64,000 nucleotides of DNA from Cyclobacteriaceae bacterium (GCA_025808415.1 CP075525.1:2155501-2219500); one strand, 5' to 3'. Positions 18,306 to 28,022 are shown, numbered from the stretch's first letter. Numbers and translations are program-made. Notes: generated by a model not told the origin, from the letters alone.

Positions 18306-18695
18306 ATGATGGCAAACCAAAAAAATGTATTGATGCTTTTACGCATCGTTATGGGTTTAATTTTTATCACCCACGGAGTAGCGCGTTTATACTATTGGTC
18401 GGTTCCGGGTTTTGGTAGTTTCCTGGAAAGCCAGGGTTTGCCGTTTGGGTTTTGGATAGCCATGGTTATTACCACAGGCGAAATACTAAGCGGTGCATTG
18501 TTGGCCTTCGGTTACTTTGTTCGGTATTGTGTTGCTTTTCATGCCATCATAATAGGCGCGGGTATTTTTATGGTACATCTTAAAAATGGTTGGTTTGTAG
18601 TGGGGCACGGAACCAACGGGGTAGAGTATAGTGTATTGATTCTGGTTGTATTAGCGGTACTGTTCGGTACCCAACCGCATAAATCGTTTAAATAG
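18306..18695 (+). CDS. DoxX family membrane protein
   Basis: A 129-residue DoxX-family integral membrane protein. Four hydrophobic helices are visible (LLRIVMGLIFITHGVARL, FWIAMVITTGEILSGALLAF, VAFHAIIIGAGIFMVHL and SVLILVVLAVLFGT), as is normal for the family. The ATGATG at 18306-18311 offers two adjacent starts. DoxX proteins are often linked to thiosulfate or redox metabolism, but no partner is visible here. Confidence 0.85.
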   Translation: MMANQKNVLMLLRIVMGLIFITHGVARLYYWSVPGFGSFLESQGLPFGFWIAMVITTGEILSGALLAFGYFVRYCVAFHAIIIGAGIFMVHLKNGWFVVGHGTNGVEYSVLILVVLAVLFGTQPHKSFK

Positions 18696-18796
18696 ATTGG
18701 GTTTAATCCTGTTTTCTTCCTCACTAACTTTCTGATAAGTGGTGAGTAAAGCAACAGATGACAATGGTATATTGAAATTGAAATTGAGTTAGTCCT

Positions 18797-20980
18797 ATGA
18801 AACAAGTGCTTACCCTTTTGTTGGTTTTTGTATTTCTATCCTGTAACCGGCAAAACCGTGAAGTAGAACGTTGGCAAAATCAGGCAGCTAATGTTACGAT
18901 TATTCGTGATGACTTTGGCGTGCCACACATCTACGGAAAAACCGATGCAGATGCCATATTCGGGTTGTTGTATGCGCAGTGTGAAGATGATTTTCCGCGC
19001 GTGGAGCGAAACTATACCTGGGCTATTGGCCGGTTGGCCGAAGTGGAAGGAGAGGAGATGCTTTATAGTGATTTGCGCGCCAACCTTTTTATGACCAAAG
19101 AAGAAGCTATAGCCGAATATGAAAATAGCCCGGAGTGGTTAAAGAAACTTTGCCATGCTTTCGCGGATGGCATCAACTATTATTTGCACACCCACCCGGA
19201 AGTAAAACCGAAATTGCTCACCCGCTTTGAGCCGTGGATGCCCATGTATTTTAGTGAAGGAAGTATTGGCGGTGATATTGAGTCTATCTCCACAAGAAAA
19301 ATCCAGGCATTTTATAAAAATCAATCGGTGGCATTAGCGGAAGCTGAAGAGCCTTTTATACTGGCCGATCCGCAGGGCTCAAACGGTTTTGCCATCGCTG
19401 GTAAATTAACAGAATCCGGTAATGCCATGTTGCTGATTAATCCGCATACATCATTCTTCTTCCGGGGCGAAGTGCACGTGGTGAGTGAAGAGGCCAGCCC
19501 GGACGACCCGGTCGGACGGGGCTTGAATGTGTATGGTGCCGTAACCTGGGGGCAGTTTTTTGTGTACCAGGGTTTCAACGAGAAAAATGGGTGGATGCAC
19601 ACCTCATCCTACACGGATGTGATGGATGAGTTTTTAGAAACCATTGAAGAGCAGGATGGTAAGTATTTCTATCGCTATGGCGATGAGTTGAAACCTGTTA
19701 TAGAAAAGCAGGTATTGCTTCACTATAAAAGTGGTGATTCCCTTATTCAAAAAGAATTTCCTATTTACCGAACCCATCACGGCCCGGTTACCCATAAGCA
19801 GGATGATAAGTGGGTAGCCACCGCCATGATGTGGAGCCCATCGAAAGCGTTGCAGCAATCGTATAGCCGTACCAAAACAAATTCGCATACAGCGTTTAAG
19901 CAGGTAATGGAGTTGAAAACCAATTCATCGAACAATACGGTATATGCTGATGCCGATGGTAACATTGCATACTTCCAGGGAAATTTTATCCCAAAGCGCG
20001 ATGTGCAATTTGATTACAGCAAACCTGTAGAGGGTAGCAACCCGGCAACCGACTGGAAAGGTTTGCACGAAGTAGATGAATGTATTCAATTGTTAAATCC
20101 GCCAAACGGCTGGATACAGAATTGTAACTCCACACCGTTTACCTCAGCGTTGGAGTTTAGTCCCAAGAAAGAAGATTATCCTTACTACATGGCCACCGAA
20201 CCGGAAAACTTCCGGGGCATTCATGCCATTAGAGTACTCACCGGAAGGAGCGGATACACGTTGGATAAACTGATTGAAACTGCGTACGATCCGTACATTA
20301 CCGGCTTTGAAAAATTGATACCGGGTTTGATAGCAGCCTTTGATCAATCGGGGAAGAAATATGCTGGGTTAAAACCGGCCATTGAAATGTTGCGGACGTG
20401 GGACCTGAAGGTAGCAAAGCAATCGGTGGGGATGACGCTGGCACATTTTTATGGAACCTTGTATTTGCAGAAAGGTCCACGGCCGGAAGGATTATCGCCT
20501 ATGGAGGGCGTGAATTATTTCGGAACCGGTACACCCCATGAACAGCGTCTTGAAATTTTTGCCGAGGCAATACAAAAACTAAAGGATGATTTTGGTGATT
20601 GGAACAAGCCGTGGGGTGAGGTTAACCGCTTTCAGCGACTGGATGGATCAATCGTTCCAAAATTAGATGATAATGAACCGAGCATCGCCATTGGTATGGC
20701 GTCCGGTAATTGGGGGGCATTGGGTGCATATGCTTCTCGCCCCGGACCAAATACAAAAAAGTTATACGGAGTGCACGGCAACAGCTTTGTGGCAGTGGTG
20801 GAGTTTGGCGAACGAGTAAAGGCTAAAAGTATTTTAGCAGGCGGCCAGAGTGGTGACCCGTCATCGCCCCACTTTTTCGACCAGGCCCAGCGTTATGCCG
20901 ATGTGCAGTTTAAAGATGTTGCCTTTTATAAGGAGGATGTAGAGAAGAGAGCCAAGAGAAAATACAAACCAGGATTGTAG
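18797..20980 (+). CDS. Penicillin acylase family (S45) lipoprotein
   Basis: A 727-residue Ntn-hydrolase of the penicillin acylase/acyl-homoserine-lactone acylase family, cleaving amide bonds of N-acyl compounds. A lipoprotein signal (LLLVFVFLSCNRQ) anchors it in the envelope. Family features are IIRDDFGVPHIYGKTDADA near the N-terminus, the autocatalytic junction GSNGFAIAG near residue 196 where Ser becomes the N-terminal nucleophile, and GNIAYFQGNFIPKRD downstream. The polypeptide should self-cleave into alpha and beta chains. Substrate (antibiotic, quorum signal or dipeptide) cannot be told. Confidence 0.88.
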   Translation: MKQVLTLLLVFVFLSCNRQNREVERWQNQAANVTIIRDDFGVPHIYGKTDADAIFGLLYAQCEDDFPRVERNYTWAIGRLAEVEGEEMLYSDLRANLFMTKEEAIAEYENSPEWLKKLCHAFADGINYYLHTHPEVKPKLLTRFEPWMPMYFSEGSIGGDIESISTRKIQAFYKNQSVALAEAEEPFILADPQGSNGFAIAGKLTESGNAMLLINPHTSFFFRGEVHVVSEEASPDDPVGRGLNVYGAVTWGQFFVYQGFNEKNGWMHTSSYTDVMDEFLETIEEQDGKYFYRYGDELKPVIEKQVLLHYKSGDSLIQKEFPIYRTHHGPVTHKQDDKWVATAMMWSPSKALQQSYSRTKTNSHTAFKQVMELKTNSSNNTVYADADGNIAYFQGNFIPKRDVQFDYSKPVEGSNPATDWKGLHEVDECIQLLNPPNGWIQNCNSTPFTSALEFSPKKEDYPYYMATEPENFRGIHAIRVLTGRSGYTLDKLIETAYDPYITGFEKLIPGLIAAFDQSGKKYAGLKPAIEMLRTWDLKVAKQSVGMTLAHFYGTLYLQKGPRPEGLSPMEGVNYFGTGTPHEQRLEIFAEAIQKLKDDFGDWNKPWGEVNRFQRLDGSIVPKLDDNEPSIAIGMASGNWGALGAYASRPGPNTKKLYGVHGNSFVAVVEFGERVKAKSILAGGQSGDPSSPHFFDQAQRYADVQFKDVAFYKEDVEKRAKRKYKPGL

Positions 20981-20998
20981 TGTGCATGTTACGTTGGT

Positions 20999-21142
20999 CA
21001 TGCTTCGACAAGCTAATGGTTCCTGACAAATTCATGCTTCGACAAGCTCAGCATGACAATTGATTCTTGTCACGCTTAGGCTGTCGAAATTGTCACCCTG
21101 AGCTTATGGAATTTGTCACCCTGAGCTTGTCGAAGGGTGTCA
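20999..21142 (+). repeat. REP-like palindrome cluster, left of GIY-YIG gene
   Basis: Several copies of a short palindromic repeat with a fixed core (GAGCTTGTCGA or its complement) inside a variable stem. A good inverted copy is at 21032-21059 (stem CATGCT/AGCATG). A good direct copy is at 21113-21141 (stem CACCCT/AGGGTG). Degenerate copies lie at 20999-21030 and 21067-21108. The same pair, in the same order, recurs right after the nuclease gene at 21502-21566. Confidence 0.85.
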
Positions 21143-21191
21143 AAGGGTGAATAACTTACACTATCTTTATACAAACTGTTCAAGCGCGATA

Positions 21192-21500
21192 ATGCCTAAA
21201 AATCACAATTATTTTGTTTATATCGTTGAGTGTGCTGACGGCATGTATTACACCGGTGTAACGAATAATCTTGAAAGACGGATTTGGGAACATAATGAAG
21301 GTGTTGACAACGGAAGTTTTACCTATAGCAGACGTCCGGTTGTGTTACGTTACTATGAATACTTTTCCGACATTAATAACGCAATCAGCTGGGAGAAGCA
21401 ACTCAAAGGTTGGAGCCGTAAGAAGAAGGAGGCACTCTTTGAACAGGATTGGGCACGTATAAAAATTTTGGCAAAGTCGAAAGGAAAAAAGGACTCTTGA
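21192..21500 (+). CDS. GIY-YIG endonuclease, UvrC/URI type
   Basis: A 102-residue single-domain GIY-YIG nuclease of the YhbQ/URI type. It has YFVYIVECADGMYYTGVTNN (the GIY-YIG strands), the catalytic-arginine helix LERRIWEHN, and the C-terminal WEKQLKGWSRKKKEAL segment with the catalytic glutamate. A GTG at 21147 falls within the repeat tail, so the ATG at 21192 is preferred. The gene is bracketed on both sides by the same pair of REP-like palindromes, and the right-hand copy starts one base after the stop codon. This suggests the gene and palindromes travel or act together (inference). Confidence 0.85.
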   Translation: MPKNHNYFVYIVECADGMYYTGVTNNLERRIWEHNEGVDNGSFTYSRRPVVLRYYEYFSDINNAISWEKQLKGWSRKKKEALFEQDWARIKILAKSKGKKDS

Positions 21501-21501
21501 G

Positions 21502-21566
21502 TCATGCTTCGACAAGCTCAGCATGACAATTTAGATTTTGTCACCCTGAGCTTGTCGAAGGGTGTC
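21502..21566 (+). repeat. REP-like palindrome pair, right of GIY-YIG gene
   Basis: Two palindromes: 21502-21529 (stem TCATGCT/AGCATGA around the core TCGACAAGCTC) and 21538-21566 (stem CACCCT/AGGGTG around GAGCTTGTCGA). They repeat the order and spacing seen to the left of the nuclease gene. Confidence 0.88.
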
Positions 21567-21617
21567 TAATGATGACAATCGGTATAAAGATTATTATTAA
21601 TCAGTAAGTAAACTAAC

Positions 21618-23267
21618 ATGAATCAAACCATCTTCATCCTTTTCCTTGCGGGACTACTCTTCTCCTGCACCCGTCAACTTCCCCCGGCCGATCTCATCAT
21701 CACCAACACCACCATCTGGACGGGGGATGAAAACAATCCTTCTGCGCAAGCTATGGCCATTGCCGGTGATACCCTGGTGGCGGTGGGTACCACCGAAGCC
21801 ATACTAAAATACAAAGGCGCATCAACTAAAGTCCTCGACTTGCAAGGCACTTTTGTTACACCCGGCTTCATCGATTGTCATGTGCATTTTTTTGAGGGTG
21901 GGTTCAACCTCTCATCCGTACAATTGCGGGATGCACGCACCCCGCAAGAATTTATTTCGCGCATTAAAGCTTTTGCGGCAACCCAGCCGGAAGGCACGTG
22001 GATACTCGGTGGCGACTGGGACCATGAAAACTGGGGTGGAGAATTACCCACACGCCACTGGATCGATTCCATTACCCCGCATCACCCGGTGTTTGTTACC
22101 CGGCTTGACGGGCACATGTCGCTTGCCAACAGTGTGGCCCTGCACGCTGCAAAAATTGTTAATACCGTTAAGGACGTTCCGGGCGGCACCATCGTACGCG
22201 ACAGCAAAGGGCAACTTACCGGGATTTTGAAAGACAATGCCGCTGACCTTATTTATCCACACATACCTGAACCCACACCACAACAAACCGATAATGCGCT
22301 GGAAGCCGCCATGCACCATGTTGCCTCTAAAGGTGTTACTTCCGTGCACCATATGGTAGGTTACATGGATGCCCTTGAACGTGCACACCAAAACAATAAC
22401 TTGATTACGCGTATCTATGCCATGTACCCGCTAAGCCAATGGCAACAACTGAGTGAAAAAGTAAAACAACAGGGCAGGGGTGATGACTGGTTGAAGATTG
22501 GCGGCTTGAAAGGTTTTGTGGACGGATCACTTGGATCACACACGGCAGCATTTTTTGAACCCTTTACCGATGCCCCAACCGATAACGGGTTATGGGTAAA
22601 TACACCGGAGCAACTCTACCACTGGATAAGCCATGCAGACAAAGCCGGACTGCAACTCATGGTTCATGCCATTGGTGACCGCGCCATTAATTCCTTGTTG
22701 AATATCTACGAACGTGTTGAAAAGGAAAATGGTGTTAAAGACAGGCGCTTCCGCATAGAACATGCTCAGCACATTGCACCCGCTGACATTCCGCGCTTTG
22801 CCCACCTTAACGTGATTGCGAGCATGCAGCCTTACCACGCTGTTGATGATGGCCGTTGGGCGGAGAAAGTAATTGGTGCTGAGCGAAGCAAAACCAGTTA
22901 TGCGTTTAAAAGCTTGTTCGATGCCGGTGCAACCGTAGCCTTTGGTAGCGATTGGTTTGTGGCTCCGCCCACACCACTGGAAGGCATTTACGCAGCCGTA
23001 ACCAGGCGCACGCTTGATGGCCTAAACCCAGAAGGTTGGGTTCCCAAACAGAAAATAACTGTAGCGCAAGCACTGGTGGCCTATACCCGTAACGCTGCCT
23101 ATGCCTCGTTTGATGAACACCGTAAGGGCACGCTCATCACCGGTAAGCTGGCCGATTTTGTAGTGCTGGATAAAAACCCGTTTGCCATTGCCCCCGAACA
23201 AATAAAGGATATAAGGGTAATGCAAACTTATGTGGGTGGCAAGCCGGTGTTTACCCGCCCAAAGTAG
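21618..23267 (+). CDS. Amidohydrolase family lipoprotein (YtcJ-like)
   Basis: A 549-residue metal-dependent amidohydrolase of the YtcJ-like group. A lipoprotein signal peptide (FLAGLLFSCTRQ) is followed by the small beta domain, the metal-binding HVHFFEGG near residue 90, the GGDWDHENWGG loop, LMVHAIGDRAIN with another metal histidine, FRIEHAQHI and GSDWFVAPPTPLEGIYAAV. The substrate is unknown; characterised relatives act on N-acyl amino acids or formamides. It is the last core gene before the cassette array; the first cassette boundary lies 178 bases downstream. Confidence 0.88.
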   Translation: MNQTIFILFLAGLLFSCTRQLPPADLIITNTTIWTGDENNPSAQAMAIAGDTLVAVGTTEAILKYKGASTKVLDLQGTFVTPGFIDCHVHFFEGGFNLSSVQLRDARTPQEFISRIKAFAATQPEGTWILGGDWDHENWGGELPTRHWIDSITPHHPVFVTRLDGHMSLANSVALHAAKIVNTVKDVPGGTIVRDSKGQLTGILKDNAADLIYPHIPEPTPQQTDNALEAAMHHVASKGVTSVHHMVGYMDALERAHQNNNLITRIYAMYPLSQWQQLSEKVKQQGRGDDWLKIGGLKGFVDGSLGSHTAAFFEPFTDAPTDNGLWVNTPEQLYHWISHADKAGLQLMVHAIGDRAINSLLNIYERVEKENGVKDRRFRIEHAQHIAPADIPRFAHLNVIASMQPYHAVDDGRWAEKVIGAERSKTSYAFKSLFDAGATVAFGSDWFVAPPTPLEGIYAAVTRRTLDGLNPEGWVPKQKITVAQALVAYTRNAAYASFDEHRKGTLITGKLADFVVLDKNPFAIAPEQIKDIRVMQTYVGGKPVFTRPK

Positions 23268-23451
23268 GCTACGATAAAGTGGCACTTTGTACTATTTTTT
23301 GATGGAGATTTGTACTACTTCGGGCTGCAAAAAGTCGCAATGGAGCTAAATTGGTGAGTTCGTTTGGCTAAAATGTGTACATAGCCATTTTATGGTTTAA
23401 GGCTAATGCTATATGCGAAATATATTCAATAGCTATATTTGGGTGTTGCCG
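23268..23451 (+). other. Left edge of the cassette array; attI-like junction
   Basis: AT-rich 184 bases between the amidohydrolase and the first cassette. The GTT at 23445-23447 is the first crossover triplet: the 16 bases 23445-23460 pair with the 5' arm of the first attC (23937-23952) with one mismatch. The sequence left of it does not look like an attC (no paired L arms, no ACGTT), so it could be an attI-type primary site or a truncated attC. An imperfect hairpin around TAAAATG/CATTTTA lies near 23372-23395. No integrase gene is next to it. Confidence 0.5.
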
Positions 23452-24070
23452 CCAATACGCAAAAAAATCTACGCAGACAACGTTTGACTGACTTACAAAG
23501 TCTCGTCTCCGCGGACGGTAACGGGACTTTTGACTAGGACTTTTTAAAAAGTTCCGTGTGCGCAGATACGCGGACAAAATGCCGGATAAAAAAAATAAAC
23601 GGACTTCTGATATTTGACTTTCAATCCGTATACGCGGACGCGCGGGAGAGTTTCCGACTTCTAACACAGGACAAAAAAGACCTCAATTAAAATCCGGTGC
23701 CGCGCGCGACACGCACGAAATCCGACCCCCCACCGTATACAAGTGAACGCGCGTAAGCGCGAATTTTTTTAGGTTTGGTGAAGGATATTTTGAAAAATCG
23801 CTTTTAAAAATTTTTTAGACAGTTTTCCCGACACAGACAGGTAACCACAACAACGTTTCGTTTTATTTGGAGCCAGACGCGTCCAAACTAAATTATCGGT
23901 GGACTCTATCGAGTCCAAAACAAAATAACGGTGGACGCGTACTGGCGGCAACACAGTGTTTATGCCAGCTGCGGGTGACACTCTGATATGTAGTATTGTT
24001 TTATTAACTTCGTTCCGTAACGGTGGACAGAGACAGCTTCGAAAACCGCAGCCGTCATAAACACGAAACG
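23446..24070 (+). other. Cassette 1: no recognisable gene
   Basis: A 625-base cassette whose ends match each other (23445-23460 against 23937-23952). I find no credible ORF wholly inside it. It is rich in GAC/CGCGG words and short hairpins, for example GGACTC-TATC-GAGTCC at 23911-23926. Minus-strand open frames here run across the cassette boundary or attC and are not believable genes. It may be an eroded gene, a noncoding RNA or a promoter cassette. Confidence 0.5.
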
Positions 24071-24076
24071 TTAGCA
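23946..24076 (+). other. attC-like site 1 (131 bp)
   Basis: 5' core CGGCAAC 23946-23952 and 3' core GTTAGCA 24070-24076, crossover after 24070. The L arms pair: GTTTATG near 23958 with CATAAAC near 24056. The 5' arm 23937-23952 is complementary to the start of cassette 1 with one mismatch in 16. Confidence 0.82.
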
Positions 24077-24195
24077 ACCATGCGCAAAGACGACCAAGCT
24101 AACGAATAACAACAACCGAAAAAGACTCAACACGCGGACAAATAAATCATTAATAGTTTACGCGGACAATGTAGCCCAAGAATCGCCCGCCCACA

Positions 24196-24255
24196 TTTGG
24201 CACATTTGCAGGCCGCGCAAACCCACCCGACTCCAAAGCCTGCAAAAGAGCCAAA
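24196..24255 (+). repeat. Loop-conserved hairpin, left copy, cassette 2
   Basis: Outer stem TTTGGC/GCCAAA, internal loop ACA/AGA, inner stem TTTGCAGGC/GCCTGCAAA, and a 24-nt loop 24214-24237 that begins CGCGC and ends CCAAA. It is a member of an eight-copy family confined to cassettes 2, 3, 4 and 7. Confidence 0.85.
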
Positions 24256-24328
24256 TTACCTACCGCGCATGGGTCAGATAAGCCGATAAAATGTAAATTA
24301 GCCATCAATTTTCGACTAAGGACAAATA

Positions 24329-27300
24329 ATGAGACTCATACCCCAATCCCCAAAAAAGGCATTAAAGGCATTATTAAAGCAGAAACCCCTAAGAAGTGAA
24401 ATTGATAGCTTCAAATCTAACCTCATTACCCTATTAGATAAGATTAGTATCATCGAAAAACAGCCCAAAGACGAAAGCGAGGAACATCTAAAAAATAATA
24501 TCAGGGATTTTTTGAGAGACACGTACTATAAGGACACAAATGCCATAAACACAAAACAGAAAAAGGATTTAGTTATTCATTTGGACAAAGGGACTGACTC
24601 AAACGTTGGAGTGATTATCGAAGCAAAAAGGCCAGCAAACATAAACGAAATGGTCACTGCTGACAGTCCAAACAAAAAAGCCCTTCACGAACTAATTCTG
24701 TACTATTTGGATGAACGGAATCAATCAGAGAATAATCAGCTAAAACAACTTATCATCACGAACATCCACGAGTGGTTTATAATTGATGCAAATTATTTTG
24801 ACAAACACATTTATAGAAACACTCAAATAAAAAAGCTATACGAGACTAAGTTAAACGACAAAAAAGATAATCCATTCTTCTACGAAGAGGTTACCAAAAT
24901 CATAAATAAGATTGAAGTAGATATTCCTTGTGTATACTTTGATATTCGTGAGTTTGAAACTGTTTTAAGAAATACGAAAAAAGAAGATGATAAAGAGTTG
25001 ATTGCTCTTTACAAAATCCTTTCTCCACAACACCTTCTTAAACTTGCCTCTCCAAATGATAGCAATAGACTTGACGCAGGATTTTACAGGGAGTTATTAC
25101 ATATTATTGGACTTGAAGAAGTAAAGGACGGAGCGAAAATCATAATAACAAGGAAAAAGGAAAAGAGAAATGCCGCTTCATTAATTGAATTGACAATTGA
25201 AGCACTCAAAACAGAGGACACATTTCACAGGATACCAGACATAAGTATCTACGGAGATGATAAAGAAGAAAGAACATTTAACATTGCATTAGAACTTGCA
25301 ATAACTTGGATTAATCGAGTTCTATTCCTAAAGCTACTTGAAGGACAATTGGTCAACTACCATCAAGGGAATGAAAAGGAATACAAATTCTTGAATCCCG
25401 AGATGATTAAAGACTTTGACGAACTTTTTAAGTTGTTTCATAAAGTTCTTGCGGTAAACATTTCAGACAGAACGGAAGCAGTACAAAATAAATATGGTAA
25501 AGTTCCATATTTAAATAGTTCATTGTTTGAAATAAGTGATTTAGAAGACCAAACAATTAAGATAAACTCACTTGGAAACGGTGACGAACTCGAAATATGG
25601 AATGGAACCAAATTAGAGTCATTTAAGAAATCAAAAAAGAATCTACCGACACTTGAATACTTGTTACGTTTCTTAGATGCTTATGACTTCGCAAGTGAGG
25701 GTACTGAAGACATTCAAGAGGACAATAAGCAAATTATAAATGCTTCAGTTTTAGGTAAAGTCTTTGAAAAAATCAATGGGTACAAAGACGGCTCAGTTTT
25801 TACTCCAGGATTTATCACAATGTACATGTGCAGACAATCTATTCGATTGGCTGTAGTGGATAAGTTTAACGCATCACTATCTGAAAAAGGAAAAAAGACA
25901 TTCGACAAGTTTGACGATATAAAGAACTACACCTCACGCCTATTCAAAACACAAGAAGTACTAAGGGCAAATGAAATAATAAACTCAATTCATATTTGTG
26001 ACCCAGCTGTTGGTTCCGGTCACTTTTTGGTTTCAGCACTAAACGAATTAATTGCAATTAAATCGGAGTTGGGTATACTATCAGATGAAAAAGGAAACGT
26101 TATAAGTGGCTATGAAATAGAAATCATAAATGATGAATTAATTATTACAGATACAAATGGTAACCCTGTTGAGTATAAAATTCAAAACGGTAAGCCTATA
26201 AATAAAGAAATACAAAGACTTCAAAAATCTCTTTTCCACGAAAAGCAAATCATAATTGAGAACTGTCTGTTTGGTGTTGACATAAATCCGAAATCGGTTC
26301 TCATATGCAGATTACGTTTATGGATTGAGCTATTAAAAAATGCTTATTACAAAGAAGCTAACTACACAGAGTTAGAGACTCTTCCGAACATTGATATAAA
26401 CATAAAATGCGGAAATAGTTTAATTAGTCGCTTTGCTTTGGACTCTGATTTAAGTAAAGCATTGAAGAGTATAAAATACGACATAGAAGCATATCGAGGT
26501 TTTGTAAATGAATATAAAAACGCCAAAAATCGAGATACCAAAAAGGGCTTACAGAAAATAATTGACGGAATTAAAAACGATTTTAAAACAGAGATTACAA
26601 AATCAAGTAAGGACTATATCAATTGGTCTGCTGCAAAAGGTAAACTTGAAAAATTGACAGCCCAATTCAGTTTCTTTGAAATGGACGCGAAGCAAAAGAA
26701 GAAATTTAACGATGACGTAAAGGAAGCAAGTGAGAAACTAAAAAAATACGAAACGGTATTAAATGACATAAGAACGAATGCCATTTACAAGAATGCATTC
26801 GAATGGCGTTTTGAATTCCCTGAAGTGCTGAATAATAGTGGTGAATTTGAAGGCTTTGACGTTGTTATTGGAAATCCACCCTATGGTGTTTCAATCAAAG
26901 GTTCTCTAAGAGAAGCTGTAGTTGAAACACTAAATAAAGTTCCTGACTACGAGATTTACTATTTCTTTATAAATATTGCACGTAAAATTCTGAAACCTAA
27001 TGGCATAAAATCATATATCATTCCGAACACGATATTGTTTAATGTCTTTGCCAAGTCTTACCGAGAAGAACTATTTAATCAATGGCAAATTCAAGAAATA
27101 TTAGATTGTACAGAGTTCAACATCTTTGAAGGTTCAGCAACAGTTAGGTGTATAATTACAGTCCTAATCAACAAAGAATCAGATGATACGGTGTTTTATC
27201 GTCCTACTGCTAATGCTAATTCATTTGAGGAGTTGACAAGCAGAGAGCTTACATCAACGACAAAAGAAATACTATTAGCCAATAATCAAAATTGGGCTTT

Positions 27301-28021
27301 GGTGTTCAAATTGAATTCTGAAATTTTAGGAATAACCTCAAAAATTAGAAAGAAGAGTAAGCCACTAATTGATTTATTCCCAGAGATAAGTCAAGGTCTT
27401 ATCGCATACGACAAATATCAGGGTCAAGACAAGGCGACAATTAAAAATAGAGTTTATCACAGCTTAACAAAAAAAGCAGGATGGAAAAAATGGTTATGGG
27501 GCGAAGACGTAACACCGTACAAAGTTAAATGGAATGAAAAGGAGTATATTAACTATTGTGACGGAATTGCCAATCCAAGAGAACCAAAATATTTTAAAGG
27601 GTCAAGAATTTTAGTTCGTGAAATAACAAATCCAAAAATATATGCAGGTTTCACAACAGAAGAGGCATATAATGACCCTGCAATTATTAATATCCTTGAG
27701 AACAAAAAAGGACCAGTGGACATTAAAGTATTATTAGCACTCCTCAACTCAAGACTTGCGACATTCTACCATTTCAATTCCTCACCTAAAGCGACCAAAG
27801 GTGCATTTCCAAAAATTTTAGTGGATGACATTCAAAATTTTCCCATCCCGACAATGACAGAAAAGCAACAGAATGAGTTAATAAAACTCGTTGATACTAT
27901 TATTGAGTATAAACAGACTGACAAGGACAGTAAAACACTTGAATCCAAAATTGACAACCTTGTTTACACTCTTTACGGTCTATCGGACAGAGAAATTAAA
28001 ACTGTTGAGACCAAAGATTAA
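24329..28021 (+). CDS. Type IIG restriction-modification enzyme (Eco57I-like)
   Basis: A 1230-residue single-chain restriction-modification enzyme. The N-terminal domain has a PD-(D/E)XK-type site: D80 in KKDLVIHLD, then E98 and K100 in VGVIIEAKRP. The methyltransferase part has the SAM motif DPAVGSGHF (558-566) and the adenine-methylase motif NPPYG (849-853). A target-recognition region follows, with GAFPKILVDDIQNFPIP near the end. Length and order fit type IIG enzymes. It is the only gene of cassette 2 (4.25 kb), lies between two loop-conserved hairpins, and is AT-rich compared with core genes. Likely a phage-defence cargo. Confidence 0.87.
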   Translation: MRLIPQSPKKALKALLKQKPLRSEIDSFKSNLITLLDKISIIEKQPKDESEEHLKNNIRDFLRDTYYKDTNAINTKQKKDLVIHLDKGTDSNVGVIIEAKRPANINEMVTADSPNKKALHELILYYLDERNQSENNQLKQLIITNIHEWFIIDANYFDKHIYRNTQIKKLYETKLNDKKDNPFFYEEVTKIINKIEVDIPCVYFDIREFETVLRNTKKEDDKELIALYKILSPQHLLKLASPNDSNRLDAGFYRELLHIIGLEEVKDGAKIIITRKKEKRNAASLIELTIEALKTEDTFHRIPDISIYGDDKEERTFNIALELAITWINRVLFLKLLEGQLVNYHQGNEKEYKFLNPEMIKDFDELFKLFHKVLAVNISDRTEAVQNKYGKVPYLNSSLFEISDLEDQTIKINSLGNGDELEIWNGTKLESFKKSKKNLPTLEYLLRFLDAYDFASEGTEDIQEDNKQIINASVLGKVFEKINGYKDGSVFTPGFITMYMCRQSIRLAVVDKFNASLSEKGKKTFDKFDDIKNYTSRLFKTQEVLRANEIINSIHICDPAVGSGHFLVSALNELIAIKSELGILSDEKGNVISGYEIEIINDELIITDTNGNPVEYKIQNGKPINKEIQRLQKSLFHEKQIIIENCLFGVDINPKSVLICRLRLWIELLKNAYYKEANYTELETLPNIDINIKCGNSLISRFALDSDLSKALKSIKYDIEAYRGFVNEYKNAKNRDTKKGLQKIIDGIKNDFKTEITKSSKDYINWSAAKGKLEKLTAQFSFFEMDAKQKKKFNDDVKEASEKLKKYETVLNDIRTNAIYKNAFEWRFEFPEVLNNSGEFEGFDVVIGNPPYGVSIKGSLREAVVETLNKVPDYEIYYFFINIARKILKPNGIKSYIIPNTILFNVFAKSYREELFNQWQIQEILDCTEFNIFEGSATVRCIITVLINKESDDTVFYRPTANANSFEELTSRELTSTTKEILLANNQNWALVFKLNSEILGITSKIRKKSKPLIDLFPEISQGLIAYDKYQGQDKATIKNRVYHSLTKKAGWKKWLWGEDVTPYKVKWNEKEYINYCDGIANPREPKYFKGSRILVREITNPKIYAGFTTEEAYNDPAIINILENKKGPVDIKVLLALLNSRLATFYHFNSSPKATKGAFPKILVDDIQNFPIPTMTEKQQNELIKLVDTIIEYKQTDKDSKTLESKIDNLVYTLYGLSDREIKTVETKD

Positions 28022-28022
28022 A

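Noticed and set aside
23368..24077. Minus-strand open frames at 23368-23667 and 23769-24077
   Set aside because: They cross the cassette boundary or an attC site and have no coding character.
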